In this document: positions 28,764 to 39,564 of the stretch, one piece after another
How positions within the stretch are numbered: the first letter of the stretch is position 1
How the letters are laid out: each line of letters opens with the position of its first letter
DNA from: Emiliania huxleyi CCMP1516
Taxonomy: Eukaryota; Haptophyta; Isochrysidales; Noelaerhabdaceae
Assembly (NCBI RefSeq): GCF_000372725.1
Contig: NW_005198244.1
Location: 1,119,841 to 1,183,840 of the forward strand
DNA: 64,000 nucleotides
Direction: 5' to 3'
Notes under the pieces: model-generated
Seen by the model: the letters and a program-made list of their open reading frames with translations, nothing else
Databases searched by the model: none
Told to the model about the DNA's origin: nothing
Position numbers and translations under genes: made by a program

Positions 28764-31700
28764 CTAGGAGAGGAGCTTCGCCTTGAGCGACTCTGCGAGC
28801 AAGGATACGTACGGCGTCTGCTGCGCCTTGACGACGACGCGGCCCATGCCTTGGCCTGGCCGCAGCCCGATCTCGGCCAGCATGACGACACCGTTGAGTG
28901 TCTTGACCGAAAAGTAGAGCATGTCCGCGCCTCCGTCCAGCTTGCGCCGCGCGATGAAAAACACGTTGGACGCCTCGAGCTTTGGGCACAGCGAGTCGAC
29001 ATTCTCGTTGGCGGGGCCGATGCCCTGCACGTCGAGCGCCGCCTCCTGAGCGATGCTCTTCCACTGCTCGAGGAAGGCGCCTACATGTGGCCCAGGGCGT
29101 GTGCGGGAAGCAATCTCGAGTAGGGCCGCATCCCGCCGCCCAGCGCGCCGCGCTCGACGCGCCCGTCGGCGGAGAGGAAGGCGAGGACATCGCACTGGTC
29201 CTGGAAGTAGAAGACCTTCACGTTGTTCTTGATCGCCATCTGCACGTGGCCCTTCGAGTCTTGCGGCTGGCCCGTCGCGGTGAGCGGCATCAGCCCCGTG
29301 TGCGACTGGCCCGGCGCGAGTTGCGGCGGCATCACCTGGTGGGGCACCGGGAGAGGGGGGGGGGGGGGGCCTGAAAGGGGGGGGGGGGGGCTTCCTTTGG
29401 CCAAACCCAACGGCCGCTGAATTTCGGCCGCATCTCGGCCGCATCTCGGCTACCGCCTCGCCTGGCCGAGCGCCCCTGGCGACTCCGGCACCAGCCCAAA
29501 CGAGTTTTTGTTGTACTGGATGGCGAAGCCGGACAGGGGCGCGGGCGAGTGATTCTCGATGGTGATCTGCTGGAAGACGCGCCCGTTCTGCGCGACGAAG
29601 GCGCTGCGGACCTGCATGCCCTCGCCGCGGTCCGGGGGGAGCACCACCTTGGCGGACGGGGCGGCGGGCGCGGGCGCAGGCGGTCCCCCGAAGAGGTCTG
29701 CCATGCCTGGCGGCGCCAAGCTCGCGGCGCCGCCCATGCCGCCGCCGCCGGCCGCCGGCGCGGCGATCTCGTCGTCGAGGCCCAGCAAGTCGGCGAGCCC
29801 GCCGGCGGAGGGGGCGGGCATCGCGGGCGGCGCCGCCTGCGCACCGCCCATCCCTCCGTCCATCATGTCGGAGGTGATGTTGGCGTCGCTCTCCTCGTAC
29901 TCGTCGTCGTGCGCCCCGCCGCCGAGCGTGGGCACCTGCTCGCACAACCGGCGCGCTGAAGAGGCGCCGCTCGCACCGCCCGCCGCGGCGCGCGCGGGGC
30001 ACCATGCGGGTGCGGCCGGTGATGAATGTGGAGGGCGGCTTGTGGTAGATGGAGGCGAGGGTGGAGAGGTGCGTGATGAGCTCGTCGAGCACGGACGGGT
30101 CGAGCGTGAAGGAGTCGTCGTTGATGTTTGGCTTCTCGGCGAGCACGACCTGCTTGGCGGCCTCGGGGTCGGTCGAGAGCAGGCGCCTACCAGCGTGTCG
30201 CAGGACGCGTCGTGGAGAAGGCGCGAGGGGTCCCCTGCGGGCGGGCTCGGCGTAGGAGAGGGCGCCAGTAGATGTAGCCGCGGTCGCGCAGGTCGGGGTT
30301 GTCAGAGTCCTGCGTCGCGAGCGTGAGCACGTCCTGCACCATCTTTTGCGTCTCCGCCGGCCGCTTGAGGAAGAGCTTGACCGTGGCGGTGAGCATCTGC
30401 CGGCGGGGGGGGGGGGGGGGGGTGAGGCGGTACGCGCGAGAGGGGCGCGAGTCGGGCGAGGCCGTCGGCGGCAGCAGAGACAGCGAGAGGCGGGTAGGCG
30501 GGTGGCAAGACTCTGGCAGCCGTCTGGCCCACCTGCAGCTGGACGGAGGCGGTCTCATCGTCGAACGACTCGAGGAAGGACTCGAGCAGCTCGTCCGCGT
30601 TGTCGATCCGCTCCGCGTACTCGCCGATGATCCAGATCATCGACCCCTTCGCCTCGGGCTCGTCGAGCGTGTCGAGGTTCTCGCAGAGCGTGCCGATGAT
30701 GGACTCGTACCTGCCACCGGGAGGACGCCGCGGGGTGGAGGCGGGGTGGAGGCGGGGTGGAGGCGGGGTGGAGGCGGGGTGGAGGCGGGGTGGAGGCGGG
30801 GTGGAGGCGGGGTGGTGGAGGTCCCGTGGCCAAGGTCCGTGCGCGGTCGAGGCGAGGGGGCGGCATTGGGGGCCGCGCCGGTTGGGGAACTTGCGGAAGA
30901 TGTCCTTGATGACGATGACCGCCTCTTGCACCACGTAGTTGACCTGTGTCCCGGAGGGGGGGCGTGCTGTGACGGAGCGCCTTGGCTGTGGAGGAGCTCG
31001 AGCAGCGGGTCTCGGCTGCTCTCTTGCGGGTCTCGGCTACCCGCTACGCCTTCGTCTGGATGAGCTCGAGCAGCACGTTGATGCAGCGCTCGGCGGCGCG
31101 CTCGAGCTTGATCGCGCACCGCCCGATGGCGCGCACGGACCGGCGCACGAACTCGACGTCCACCTCGGTGGCGTACTCCTTGAGCTCCATGAGCACCTGC
31201 GAGGGGGCCGAGGGGCGGCGGTCAGAGGGGCGGTTTGGTGCCGGGCGAGAGAGGGTGGTGTGTGGGGGGGGGGACCTGGTCGACGTTCCGCTCCGAGGCG
31301 AGCTTGATCATGATCTCGAGCTTCTCCATCTTGACGTAGATCGGGTCGTTGTACTTTGAGAAGAAGACCTTGATCTCGTGCGCGAGGATGGTCGGCCGCT
31401 TCTGCACTATCAGGTTGATGTTGCGCAGCGCGACGTACTGGATCTCGGGCTCGGAGGAGAGGAGGGTGACGAGGGGCGGCGCCATCTTCTTGTAGAGCGC
31501 CTTGAGCGTGTCCTGGCTCGTGATCAGGTCCATGTACTTGATCATCACCTTGACTGCGGACAGCACGACCGCCGAGTTTGCGTGCTGCAGCCGCGGCGTC
31601 ACGCGCTCGATGATCGACTCGGCCTCGCGCCCGTCCGAGGGGCAGTAGAGCGCGAGCGAGTCGAGGATGAAGACCTGGCATCATTACCACCCTTCTCACC

Positions 31701-33180
31701 GCCCCCGCCATCCTCATGAGTCCTCTTGTGAGGGGCGAGGAGCAAGACCTGGCCCCACTCAGTGCACTCGTTGAGCGCGGCCAGCATCTTTTGCAGCGTC
31801 GACGTGTTGATCTGGAAGACCTTTTGGCCCAGCTCGGACGTCTCCGAGATCTCGGCGAGCGCGGCGACCGCGTTCGAGACCACCATCGGGTTCGAGTCGC
31901 CGAGCAGGTCGTACACCATGTCGAGGAAGCCCTGGTCCTCGACCAGCTCGCCTGCCCGCAAGCAGCGGACGCGTCCCGGACGGGTCACGGGTCACATCCC
32001 GACTGCCCCCCCTCCCCGACCGCCGGAGGCACACCGTTGATGTCGTAGAGCTTCGCGACGCAGACCGCGGACGTCTTCCGCACGTACGGGTCCTCGTCCT
32101 TGAGGCATTTGCGCAGAGGCTCGCAAAGGTACTCGACCTGCGCAGCTCCGGCGGCGGGTCAAGAGGAAGAGTGCTCGCAGCGGACGGCACGCGCCTTGGT
32201 CCCCCCCCCCCCCCGCCCCCGCGCCACAGAGGCGAGGCGGCTTGACAGCCCCGCCCCCGCGGGTGCGTCTCGCGCCCCTCTCGCGCCCCTCTCGGCTTCT
32301 CGGCTACATCTCACGATCTTGTCCACGCGGATGCACCCCATCGTCCGGACGGCGAGGGCGCGGATGAGCGGGTTGACGTCCTGCGGCGGCGGAGGGAGGC
32401 AAGGGCGGTCGGTGCCGGGGCGGAGGGGTGGGGGGGGAGAGGCGTTCCGACGACGGGGGGTAGTCTGTGGCGCGGCGCCGCCTCTCTACTGCTGCTCGTG
32501 CTGCTGCTGCAGCTAAGGGGGTTGCTGCCTGTGTGTCTTTGACAAAGGTGTTGACGGCGAGGATGGCGAGGTCGGGCTGCGACTTTGCATAGTTGATCAG
32601 GTAGAGATAGACGAGCTTCTTGAGCTCGATGTTGACCTGCGCGAGCCGTTCCCGCCTCAGCCGGGGGCGGGGCGCCAGTATGGGGTGGAGGGGGCGGAGG
32701 GAGCGGCGGGGCGGTGGCGCGCGGAGAGCGAGGTGAGCGGGAGGCGCGGGCCGTCTGGATGCAGTTGACAACGTCGGTGAAGAGCATCGAGACGTCCTTG
32801 CCCACGGTCATCGCGGCGATCACCTTCTTGACCGCCTCCTTCTTCTTCTCCATCTTTGGGTTGGCGAGCTCCTCACGCAACTCGTGAATCTCACCTGCGG
32901 CGCGGCGGAGGAGGGGAGGGAGTCTTCGCGGGTGGGCGGAGGAGGTCGATCGGGACCCACCACGACGCACCCACAGCGGTGAGTCGGGGGGCGGAGGGGG
33001 AGGCACGCGCCCTTCTTTGTCGTCTGAAAGTACTTGGAGTCGGTGCCGCCACCGCCACCGGCGCCGAGCTGGTTGACCTTTTGGATGGACTTTTCGACGC
33101 TGCGGCGAGGAGACAGGGCGGGCGGTGGGGCGGTGGGAGGGCGGGCGGAGCGGGCGCGGGGGCGGCGCACAAGTCCATGG
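28764..33180 (-). CDS. Beta-adaptin, shared AP-1/AP-2 beta-type subunit
   Basis: Exon after exon matches beta1/beta2-adaptin in order. Trunk: [154 protein letters not shown]. The Gly/Ala/Pro-rich hinge ([13 protein letters not shown]) and the two-part appendage ([18 protein letters not shown], then [15 protein letters not shown]) follow. The subunit binds clathrin through the hinge and cargo through the trunk on trans-Golgi or plasma membrane. At least ten short introns interrupt the gene. The first exon near 33.1 kb carries a prefix ([15 protein letters not shown]) before the canonical N-terminus, so the true start is unresolved. Confidence 0.92.
30725..30816. repeat. 11-bp tandem repeat in a beta-adaptin intron
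   Basis: GGCGGGGTGGA is repeated about eight times within an intron of the adaptin gene. Confidence 0.9.
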
Positions 33181-34599
33181 TGCACTGCACGCCGGAGGCT
33201 CGGCGCTTGTTGTCTTGGTGTCTCAACAATAAGAATTGGCGCCGCGAGTTACCGACTGCACTCCAAGTGCTCCAAGTGCGCCGCGGTGAAACTGGGAATA
33301 GGCAAGCGGCGTGGCGTGGGGCGTTGAGCATCCCTCCGGGGGGCCCTCTGCGCCGGGGAGGCGTTGTTGGAGGCTAGGACGCAAGCGTCCGTGCCTTTTT
33401 TTTTCAAACTCGGGGGCCACTCCGCTACGCGTGGTGAGAGAAAAGGGGGGAGAGAGAGAAGACGAGCTGCGGGTTGCCGGAATTCTGAAATTCGTTTGCG
33501 AGCCATGTAAAAATTCTTTGCCAAACGAGGGATGGGAGATTATTTAAGGAGACAGGGTCCCCACCTTGCACACGTCGAAGAGAAGAGGCACCACGACCCC
33601 CACGAACGGACGAACGCGGCGACACCAGGTGGGCCGCAGGCGCGCGATCGGCTTGGAAGGACGATCTGAGAGAGAGGCGCAGGGGAACGGGTGAGGGGGG
33701 GCGCATCGCGACACAGAGAACGAGCAGCGCGATTCATCATTCAATTCTTTTAGCACGCGCCAGTCTGGATGTGTGGAGCCGGACAACCCGTGAGCTCCTT
33801 GATCTTTTTTTTTAGCCGCCTGCCATCCCAGCACCCAGGGCGCATATCCTTGCCTTGGCGCTTGGGGCCTGCACGGCGCGCCTCTACACTAACTGGGAGG
33901 TGGGAAAACGATGGAGCAGGTCCCCGCCCACACGCCACACACAGCCACAGGGATTTTAAGCATTAAGGCGAGGCGGGGCTAAAATTAAAAGAATTTCGCC
34001 GTTGCGCGTAGGTAGTCGCAACAGGTAGGTAGTCCAGGTAGGTAATACACCCCCGATTTTTGCCCCTTTCCCCTTTTTTCGCTTCGCTGCGCGGCCTGGG
34101 GATAGGTAGGTAGGTAGGGCGCTTTGGCGCGCGTAGTATAAAGTCACTCCCTTTGCGGCCACTATTGAAATCGTTGGGTCGCTTCAGTCCCCCCGTGGGC
34201 CGACCCTCCGATTTTATGAGTAGAGAACAAAGGGCGTATAAGCTACCGTACCCTCCCTGTGTACGAGCCCAGCTCACCAGCCAGCTCACCAGCTCGCCGC
34301 CGCGGCCAGGGCGCCTCCTGCGCCGCCCCGCGGCCCGCTCCGCGCGGTTCGGCCGCGGCCGAGGGCCACGGCGGCCCTCCCCCACCACCCGCCCGCTCGA
34401 CCGACCGACGAGCCTCACCCGCGAGCGCTCCCACCGCTCCACCACCCTCGCACGAACTTCGGACGGCGGCGGCGGCGGGCGTGAGTGACGGTGGCACTCC
34501 GGTGCACCCTTCTGCGCGTGCCGCCTCGTCTCTCGCGCCCGATCCCTTGGCGTGCGCGCGTCGCCGCCACACCTCCGCCACGATTGGCTAGTGCCACTA
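33181..34599. other. Intergenic; left flank of the island
   Basis: No recognisable gene. It contains an AT-richer stretch (33730-34150), GGTAGGTAGTC microrepeats at about 34005-34045 and 34103-34118, and a GC-rich stretch at 34290-34470. It could hold the left junction of the island, but I find no clear terminal repeat. Confidence 0.4.
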
Positions 34600-36930
34600 C
34601 TAGTGACGCCGAAATCGGCGAGTGTCCTTGAACGACCTCTCCGATTCCGTCGGCGACGACGGCGGCGCCTGCTCTCGTAACTCAGCCAGCTCGCGTTCCC
34701 CCCTGTCACGATTCGCTTCGCCGCCGAGGTCGGACAACTGTGCGAGGTCTACAATCTCCGGACCCATCTCGTTCGACTGTGAGGTTTTTTTGCTCTTGCT
34801 CTGGCTCTCGCTCTTGCGCATTACTTCTCTCTGCGAGACCGCAGTGTTCTTGCACGCAGCCTTTGCCTTGCGAGCCGCCTCCGCAGGCACTGGTGCCTTG
34901 GCCGACGTTGGTGGCGTTGGCTTGGCGGGCTTTGGCGCCGCTGATGCCGTTTGCTTGGCGGACTTTGGCACCGTGGGCGCCACGGGCTTTGGCGCCGCTG
35001 ATGGCGTCGGCTTGGGGTTAGGATCACTCGAACTGCTGGCACCGCCCGAGGTCTGCGCGGCGGGGTGCGCGCCGCCGCGCCGCACAATCACAGGAGCCGT
35101 ACCATTACGCTTCGGTGCCGCCTCGGCCTCCTCACCCGCCTTCCGCTTCGCAGGCACTGGTGCCTTGGCCGCCGTTGGTGGCGTTGGCTTGGCGGGCTTT
35201 GGCGCCGCTGATGACGTTTGCTTGGCGGACTTTGGCACCGTGGGCGCCACGGGCTTTGGCGCCGCTGATGGCGTCGGCTTGGCGGACTTTGGCACCGTGG
35301 GCGCCACGGGCTTTGGCGCCGCTGATGGCGTCGGCTTGGGGTTGGGGTCACTCGAACTGCTGGCACCGCCCGAGGTCTGCGCGGCGGGGTGTGCGCCGCC
35401 GCGCCGCACATTCACAGGAGCCGTATCTTTACGCTTCTGTCCCGCCTTGGCCTCCTCACCCGCCTTCCGCTTCGCAGGCTCTGGTGCCTTGGCCGTCGTT
35501 GGTGGCGTTGGCTTGGCGGGCTTTGGCGCCGCTGATGGCGTTTGCTTGGCGGACTTTGGCACCGTGGGCGCCACGGGCTTTGGCGCCGCTGATGGCGTCG
35601 GCTTGGGGTTGGGGTCACTCGAACTGCTGGCCTGCGCGGCGGGGTGTGCGCCGCCGCGCCGCACATTCACAGGAGCCGTATCATTACGCTTCGGTCCCGC
35701 CACGGCCTCCTCAGTCGCCTTCCGCTTCGCCTCCGCCTCCTCCGCCGCCTTCCGCGCAGCCTCCGCCTCTTCTGCCGCCTTCCGCGCAGCCTCCGCCGCC
35801 TGCTTCGCCTTCCGCGCAGCCTCCGCCTTCCGCGCAGCCTCCGCCTCCTGCTTCGCCTTCCGCGCAGCCTCCGCCTTCCGCGCAGCCTCCGCCTTCTCCG
35901 TCGCCTTCCGCGCAGCCTCCGCCTTCCGCGCAGCCTCCGCCTTCCGCGCAGCCTCCGCCTCCTCCGCCGCCTTCCACGCAGCCTCCGCCTCTTCCGTCGC
36001 CTTCCGCGCAGCCTCCGCCTTCCGCGCAGCCTCCGCCTCCTGCTTCGCCTTCCGCGCAGCCTCCGCCTTCCGCGCAGCCTCCGCCTCCTGCTTCGCCTTC
36101 CGCGCAGCCTCCGCCTTCCGCGCAGCCTCCGCCTTCCGCGCAGCCTCCGCCTCCTCCGCCGCCTTCCACGCAGCCTCCGCCTCTTCCGTCGCCTTCCGCG
36201 CAGCCTCCGCCTTCCGCGCAGCCTCCGCCTCCTGCTTCGCCTTCCGCGCAGCCTCCGCCTTCCGCGCAGCCTCCGCCTCCTGCTTCGCCTTCCGCGCAGC
36301 CTCCGCCTCCTCCGCCGCCTCCCGCGCAGCCTCCGCCTTCCGTGCAGCCTCCGCCTCCTCCACCGCCTCGCGTCTCCGTGCCGCCTCGCCCTCCTCCGCC
36401 GTCACCTTCGCTGATGATGTTGGCTTGGCGGGGTGTGGCGCCGCTGGCATCGGCGGTGCCACGCAATTTAGCGCTGGAGGCGAGGGTGGAGGCGGCGTGG
36501 GCGGTGGCGAGGGCGGTGGTGTGGACGTGGTCGAGGGTGGAGGCGGTGTGGGTGCCGTCGCGTAGATAGCTGCCTCTGCTTGGCGAGCCGCCAACTCTGC
36601 CTGGCGAGCTGCCGCCGTCAGCCTCTCAAACGGTATCTCAGTCTCATTGTGTTTGTGGCTTAATACAGTTGCTATTAAACCAATGCCGTCATACGCAGCC
36701 GTCTTCATTTTCCCCAACCAATCGCCTGGATTTTTCCACACTAGCGCAATCGCAACACCAGCGACTAGAAGAAGAATGAGTTTGCCCGCTACATCCCAGA
36801 CCCACCATCTAGATGGTTGCTCCTTTGGAGGGGGAGAAGGCGCGGCCACTTGGTTAGATGCGCACATGTCTACATCGTAGACAGCGCACAAGTTGTTAGC
36901 CAGTGGGTCTACATTGTGCGCCTCAAACAT
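34600..36930 (-). CDS. Signal-anchor protein with long Ala/Lys/Glu repeats
   Basis: The start is the ATG at 36930 (MFEAHNVDPLANNLCAVYDV). Residues about 46-66 (AGKLILLLVAGVAIALVW) form a single membrane segment. After a Pro-rich spacer comes a roughly 250-residue array of EAEAARKAEAARKAKQ repeats, a single long helix by composition. Three copies of a block with PVNVRRGGAHPAAQ and Ser/Pro/Lys-rich spacers (KPTPSAAPKPVAPTVPKSAK) follow, then a basic C-terminus. Such rods occur in surface or fibre proteins. The upstream region carries the island's T-tract motif (36939-36965), so I group it with the island. The repeats may vary in copy number. No enzymatic motif is seen. Confidence 0.6.
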   Translation of the reverse strand: MFEAHNVDPLANNLCAVYDVDMCASNQVAAPSPPPKEQPSRWWVWDVAGKLILLLVAGVAIALVWKNPGDWLGKMKTAAYDGIGLIATVLSHKHNETEIPFERLTAAARQAELAARQAEAAIYATAPTPPPPSTTSTPPPSPPPTPPPPSPPALNCVAPPMPAAPHPAKPTSSAKVTAEEGEAARRREAVEEAEAARKAEAAREAAEEAEAARKAKQEAEAARKAEAARKAKQEAEAARKAEAARKATEEAEAAWKAAEEAEAARKAEAARKAEAARKAKQEAEAARKAEAARKAKQEAEAARKAEAARKATEEAEAAWKAAEEAEAARKAEAARKAEAARKATEKAEAARKAEAARKAKQEAEAARKAEAARKAKQAAEAARKAAEEAEAARKAAEEAEAKRKATEEAVAGPKRNDTAPVNVRRGGAHPAAQASSSSDPNPKPTPSAAPKPVAPTVPKSAKQTPSAAPKPAKPTPPTTAKAPEPAKRKAGEEAKAGQKRKDTAPVNVRRGGAHPAAQTSGGASSSSDPNPKPTPSAAPKPVAPTVPKSAKPTPSAAPKPVAPTVPKSAKQTSSAAPKPAKPTPPTAAKAPVPAKRKAGEEAEAAPKRNGTAPVIVRRGGAHPAAQTSGGASSSSDPNPKPTPSAAPKPVAPTVPKSAKQTASAAPKPAKPTPPTSAKAPVPAEAARKAKAACKNTAVSQREVMRKSESQSKSKKTSQSNEMGPEIVDLAQLSDLGGEANRDRGERELAELREQAPPSSPTESERSFKDTRRFRRH
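35088..36420. repeat. Coding tandem repeats of the Ala/Lys protein
   Basis: Positions about 35710-36370 are a GCCTCCGCCTTCCGCGCAG-type array (reverse complement of EAARKAEA codons) with higher-order 190-200-bp duplications. About 34890-35660 holds three larger near-identical blocks. The opposite strand reads as long spurious Pro/Ala frames. Confidence 0.85.
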
Positions 36931-36938
36931 CCTCAATT

Positions 36939-36965
36939 CCTTTTAATGTGAGCAAAAAAAATCAT
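36939..36965 (-). promoter_or_regulatory. Shared island promoter motif upstream of 36930 gene
   Basis: The reverse strand reads ATGATTTTTTTTGCTCACAT then TAAAAGG, ending about 9 bases before the ATG. It resembles the motif before the genes at 38325, 39098 and 39565. Confidence 0.5.
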
Positions 36966-37002
36966 GTGTGGCCATGTGTGTATACCTATTCTTGCATTGA
37001 GG

Positions 37003-38325
37003 CTACGCTCGTGCACCCTCTGTCACTATTTCGAGTAGCGTCGCCACCGTATCCTTTTGCTCTTTCCACTCCTTCTTCCCTTCAGTAGCTGTTACTGTAC
37101 GAAATGGAGGGTCGTATTGAAACTCTCGCTCCATAGCCTTCTCAACATCGTCTACAAATCCAGAATATGGCAGGAAAGCCACATCCGTATGTGCCTCGGC
37201 GGCTTCCTCGAGGTAAACAAACAGACTTGTAAATAGATCGATTTCAATTAGGAACTTGCCCAGACATTTTGCAGTGTTTCGTTTGTTTTTCAACGCGGAG
37301 AATTCGTCAAACAACTTTCTTAGATTGCTGCCTGCCGCAGGCTTGGGAGAAGCACCGTCATATACCTTGACGTCTATCGTATCCGCTTGGCGTCGGGGCG
37401 AGATTTCTCCCTTTTCAGGCTTTATCAGAAAATTATTGCGCCACACTTGAGCAAGCGCGTGACTCACGCCATCCTCCTCTAGGTCCTCTATTCCAAAACG
37501 ATCTGCGGACAGACAGGGACCCAATCTGTAGGAGTGGGCTTTGTGTAGTGGGTAGGTAAACCGCAAGCGAGGATCCAGATACATTTCCTCTTTATTCTTG
37601 AATTGTTGTTTTAGTCTTGCCGTCTTCCTCTCAATCTGCTCATTCATAGCAGGTAGAATGCTCTGAGGGGCATAGCGCCTTTTCGCCCTAAGTTGGACAA
37701 GTTCCGCCAGCAGCAGCTTTCGTTCATTATTTTTTTCCACCTTCTTTGCGTTTAGTTTCAGGAAGTGCTCGTTAGCGCCTTTCACAGGCCTGCCCGTACG
37801 AGCCGCTGGCCTATCAGCTGTGGCGTCTGCATTCGGAAGACCAGATCTCTTGTTGTCGTCTCTCGGCTTCCGCCTCATGCACTGATTCAACTCGACGTAG
37901 CCTAGCAGGTATCGGATACGAGCCACGCGGAGCAGGTCCTCGCGGAGGTCCGAGACGAGCGACCGTGGAGGATTGCCACCAGCATCACTCAATCGCTTGT
38001 ACTGTGACGCGTCCTGCAGCAATGCAAGCGTCGCGCTCTTGAGGGAGTCGAGAAGTCTAGCGATACGCTCCCTGTCGATGCTGGATGCTTGGATATCACA
38101 ACCACCCGCATTCGCTGCTCCCAATGATGTTCTTAGCACGGAGTCCTTGAGGGGAGATGCCATCTTACGCATGAGCGTCTCGTCGAAGAGCACGCTCAAC
38201 GGATGCCCCTCTGGCAGCACGTGTTCTTCTTTGCTCAACTTGGGCAAATACCTCTCTGGCGTCTTCTGACGTACAGCTTCTATTGCTTTGTGTCGCTTGC
38301 TTGACTGAGTCGGAATGAGACTCAT
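37003..38325 (-). CDS. Orphan island protein, 440 aa
   Basis: A single intron-free frame starts at the ATG at 38325 (MSLIPTQSSKRHKAIEAVRQ) and ends at 37003. The protein is basic and mostly helical. Residues about 190-250 form a K/R/L-rich helical pair (EKNNERKLLLAELVQLRAKR, then EQIERKTARLKQQFKNKEE). The C-terminal half is mixed alpha/beta (YRLGPCLSADRFGIEDLEED, FLIEIDLFTSLFVYLEEAAE). I recognise no family. Its position beside the repeat protein, same strand and about 70 bases apart, together with the shared upstream motif and lower GC, places it in the island. A structural or nucleic-acid-associated role is possible but unproven. Confidence 0.65.
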   Translation of the reverse strand: MSLIPTQSSKRHKAIEAVRQKTPERYLPKLSKEEHVLPEGHPLSVLFDETLMRKMASPLKDSVLRTSLGAANAGGCDIQASSIDRERIARLLDSLKSATLALLQDASQYKRLSDAGGNPPRSLVSDLREDLLRVARIRYLLGYVELNQCMRRKPRDDNKRSGLPNADATADRPAARTGRPVKGANEHFLKLNAKKVEKNNERKLLLAELVQLRAKRRYAPQSILPAMNEQIERKTARLKQQFKNKEEMYLDPRLRFTYPLHKAHSYRLGPCLSADRFGIEDLEEDGVSHALAQVWRNNFLIKPEKGEISPRRQADTIDVKVYDGASPKPAAGSNLRKLFDEFSALKNKRNTAKCLGKFLIEIDLFTSLFVYLEEAAEAHTDVAFLPYSGFVDDVEKAMEREFQYDPPFRTVTATEGKKEWKEQKDTVATLLEIVTEGARA

Positions 38326-38350
38326 TTATTTATACGTAGGAAAAAAGTCA
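38326..38350 (-). promoter_or_regulatory. Shared island promoter motif upstream of 38325 gene
   Basis: The reverse strand reads GACTTTTTTCCTACG then TATAAATAA, directly before the ATG. The T-run, short pyrimidine/ACTA-like spacer and TATAAA box match the other island motifs. Confidence 0.55.
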
Positions 38351-38360
38351 TGTGTGCTCA

Positions 38361-38412
38361 TGTGTGAATTCAGAATGCTCTCGCGATGTGTGAATTCAGA
38401 ATGCTCTCGCGA
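38361..38412. repeat. 26-bp direct repeat, two copies
   Basis: Two exact adjacent copies of a 26-base unit that starts TGTGTGAATTCAGAATGCTC. Confidence 0.95.
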
Positions 38413-38523
38413 TGTCCGTGTCGCCGAGAGCGGACGCGCTAGCCGCGCCACACCCTGAGGCTCGCCGGCCCCGAGGCCTCGAGGCACTGGCACTGAGGCT
38501 CGCCCGCCCCGAGGCCCATGGGT

Positions 38524-38675
38524 CCAATATAAGCAAAATTCAGAAATTCAGTTTTTTTGGGAGAAATTCTTCAGAAAATCTTGGCCCCTCGGGGACCCTG
38601 CCCTGGGACCCAAAAAATTATATTTCAAATTTTTCCCAAAAAAACTGAATTTCTGAATTCTTGCGTTTATATTGG
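38524..38675. mobile_element. 152-bp foldback/MITE-like element
   Basis: The outer 40 bases on each side are near-perfect inverted repeats (CCAATATAA, then ATTCAGAAATTCAG and TTTTTTTGGGA). A partial third copy of the arm lies at about 38717-38746. It sits in the space between the divergent island genes and has no coding capacity. Confidence 0.65.
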
Positions 38676-39064
38676 CACCTGCGACCAGACCCTACAAAAA
38701 AATATTCCAACAATTTCCCCCAAAAAACTGAATTTCTGAATTCTTGTGACCCGGACCCTCCTTCAAATCATATATTCCTCCTCTCTCCTCCCTCCCGCCT
38801 CTGCCCCGGCCGCCTCTCTCCTCCCTGCCTTCTCTCTCCTCTCAGCCTTCTTCTCTCTCCCCTGGCCGCCTCTCGCCCTCGCCCGCCTCCCGCGCCGCGA
38901 CCGCCCTCACGACTGACGCCCTCACCGCCGCTCTCCCAGGCGGCTGTGCAAGTGCTCGGTGCCTGAGCTGTAGAGGCCGCATACAGACTCGCCTCAGTAG
39001 TCGCCCGTGCAGGGCTAGTCGCGTCGCTCATTTGTCGGCAAATTCGTCAATCGACTCAAAGGAG

Positions 39065-39090
39065 GATTTTTTTTCTCTCTACTATAAAGC
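39065..39090 (+). promoter_or_regulatory. Shared island promoter motif upstream of 39098 gene
   Basis: GATTTTTTTTCTCTCT then ACTATAAAGC, ending 8 bases before the ATG. Confidence 0.65.
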
Positions 39091-39097
39091 TTTCCAC

Positions 39098-39523
39098 ATG
39101 GAAGAATTACTCGTACCCGCGTCGGCGCTGTTGCAGCCCCCCACCACACTGGCTAACGCCAAGCCCCTACAACCTACATCATTTTCAGCGTGTACTCTCA
39201 CCGCCCCATTCGGTCTTGTGGCGGTAAAACGCGAACATGGCTCGAGGGGCAACTGCTTTGTTGCTCGCGATCTATTGACAGGTACAATGTACGTTAGCCA
39301 ACTAATGAAGCCAATGATAGATTGCTTGAGCAGTCGTGGTATGAGTATTAGTATTGGTGGCTTCAGCAAAGCGGTGCACGAAGACCGACTCTACAAGTCC
39401 CGATTTCACATCAGCGTGCATCCAAACTCTTATATGCCAAGCATTGTGTCGACGTCCAACGCCACATGTGTTGTACTGTTGGGTGACCCTGCCGCATACA
39501 CACTGTCAAACGAAAGTGAGTAA
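39098..39523 (+). CDS. Small orphan island protein, 141 aa
   Basis: I choose the ATG at 39098 (MEELLVPASALLQPPTTLAN) because it directly follows the conserved T-tract/TATAAA motif; the frame before it overlaps that motif. The product mixes beta-type sequence (FGLVAVKREHGSRGNCFVAR, SRGMSISIGGFSKAV) with a conserved-looking C-terminus (CVVLLGDPAAYTLSNESE). No membrane segment or known motif is visible. It lies 41 bases upstream of the helicase gene on the same strand, with its own upstream motif, so the two genes are probably transcribed separately in one early or late class. Confidence 0.6.
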   Translation: MEELLVPASALLQPPTTLANAKPLQPTSFSACTLTAPFGLVAVKREHGSRGNCFVARDLLTGTMYVSQLMKPMIDCLSSRGMSISIGGFSKAVHEDRLYKSRFHISVHPNSYMPSIVSTSNATCVVLLGDPAAYTLSNESE

Positions 39524-39530
39524 GCGACAC

Positions 39531-39557
39531 GATTTTTTTCTCTCCACTAATAAATCG
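39531..39557 (+). promoter_or_regulatory. Shared island promoter motif upstream of helicase
   Basis: GATTTTTTTCTCTCC then ACTAATAAATCG, ending about 8 bases before the ATG at 39565. Nearly identical in layout to the motif at 39065. Confidence 0.65.
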
Positions 39558-39564
39558 CCCTCAA

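Noticed and set aside
34622-36569. Very long plus-strand frames (Pro/Ser and Ala/Phe-rich) opposite the Ala/Lys repeat gene
   Set aside because: They are antisense shadows of a triplet-type tandem repeat. Only the minus frame has an ATG with the shared upstream motif, a membrane segment and sensible non-repeat ends.
37003-38325. Calling the 440-aa orphan a capsid protein
   Set aside because: It sits where a structural gene might, but it is basic and helix-rich rather than beta-rich, so sequence alone does not support it.
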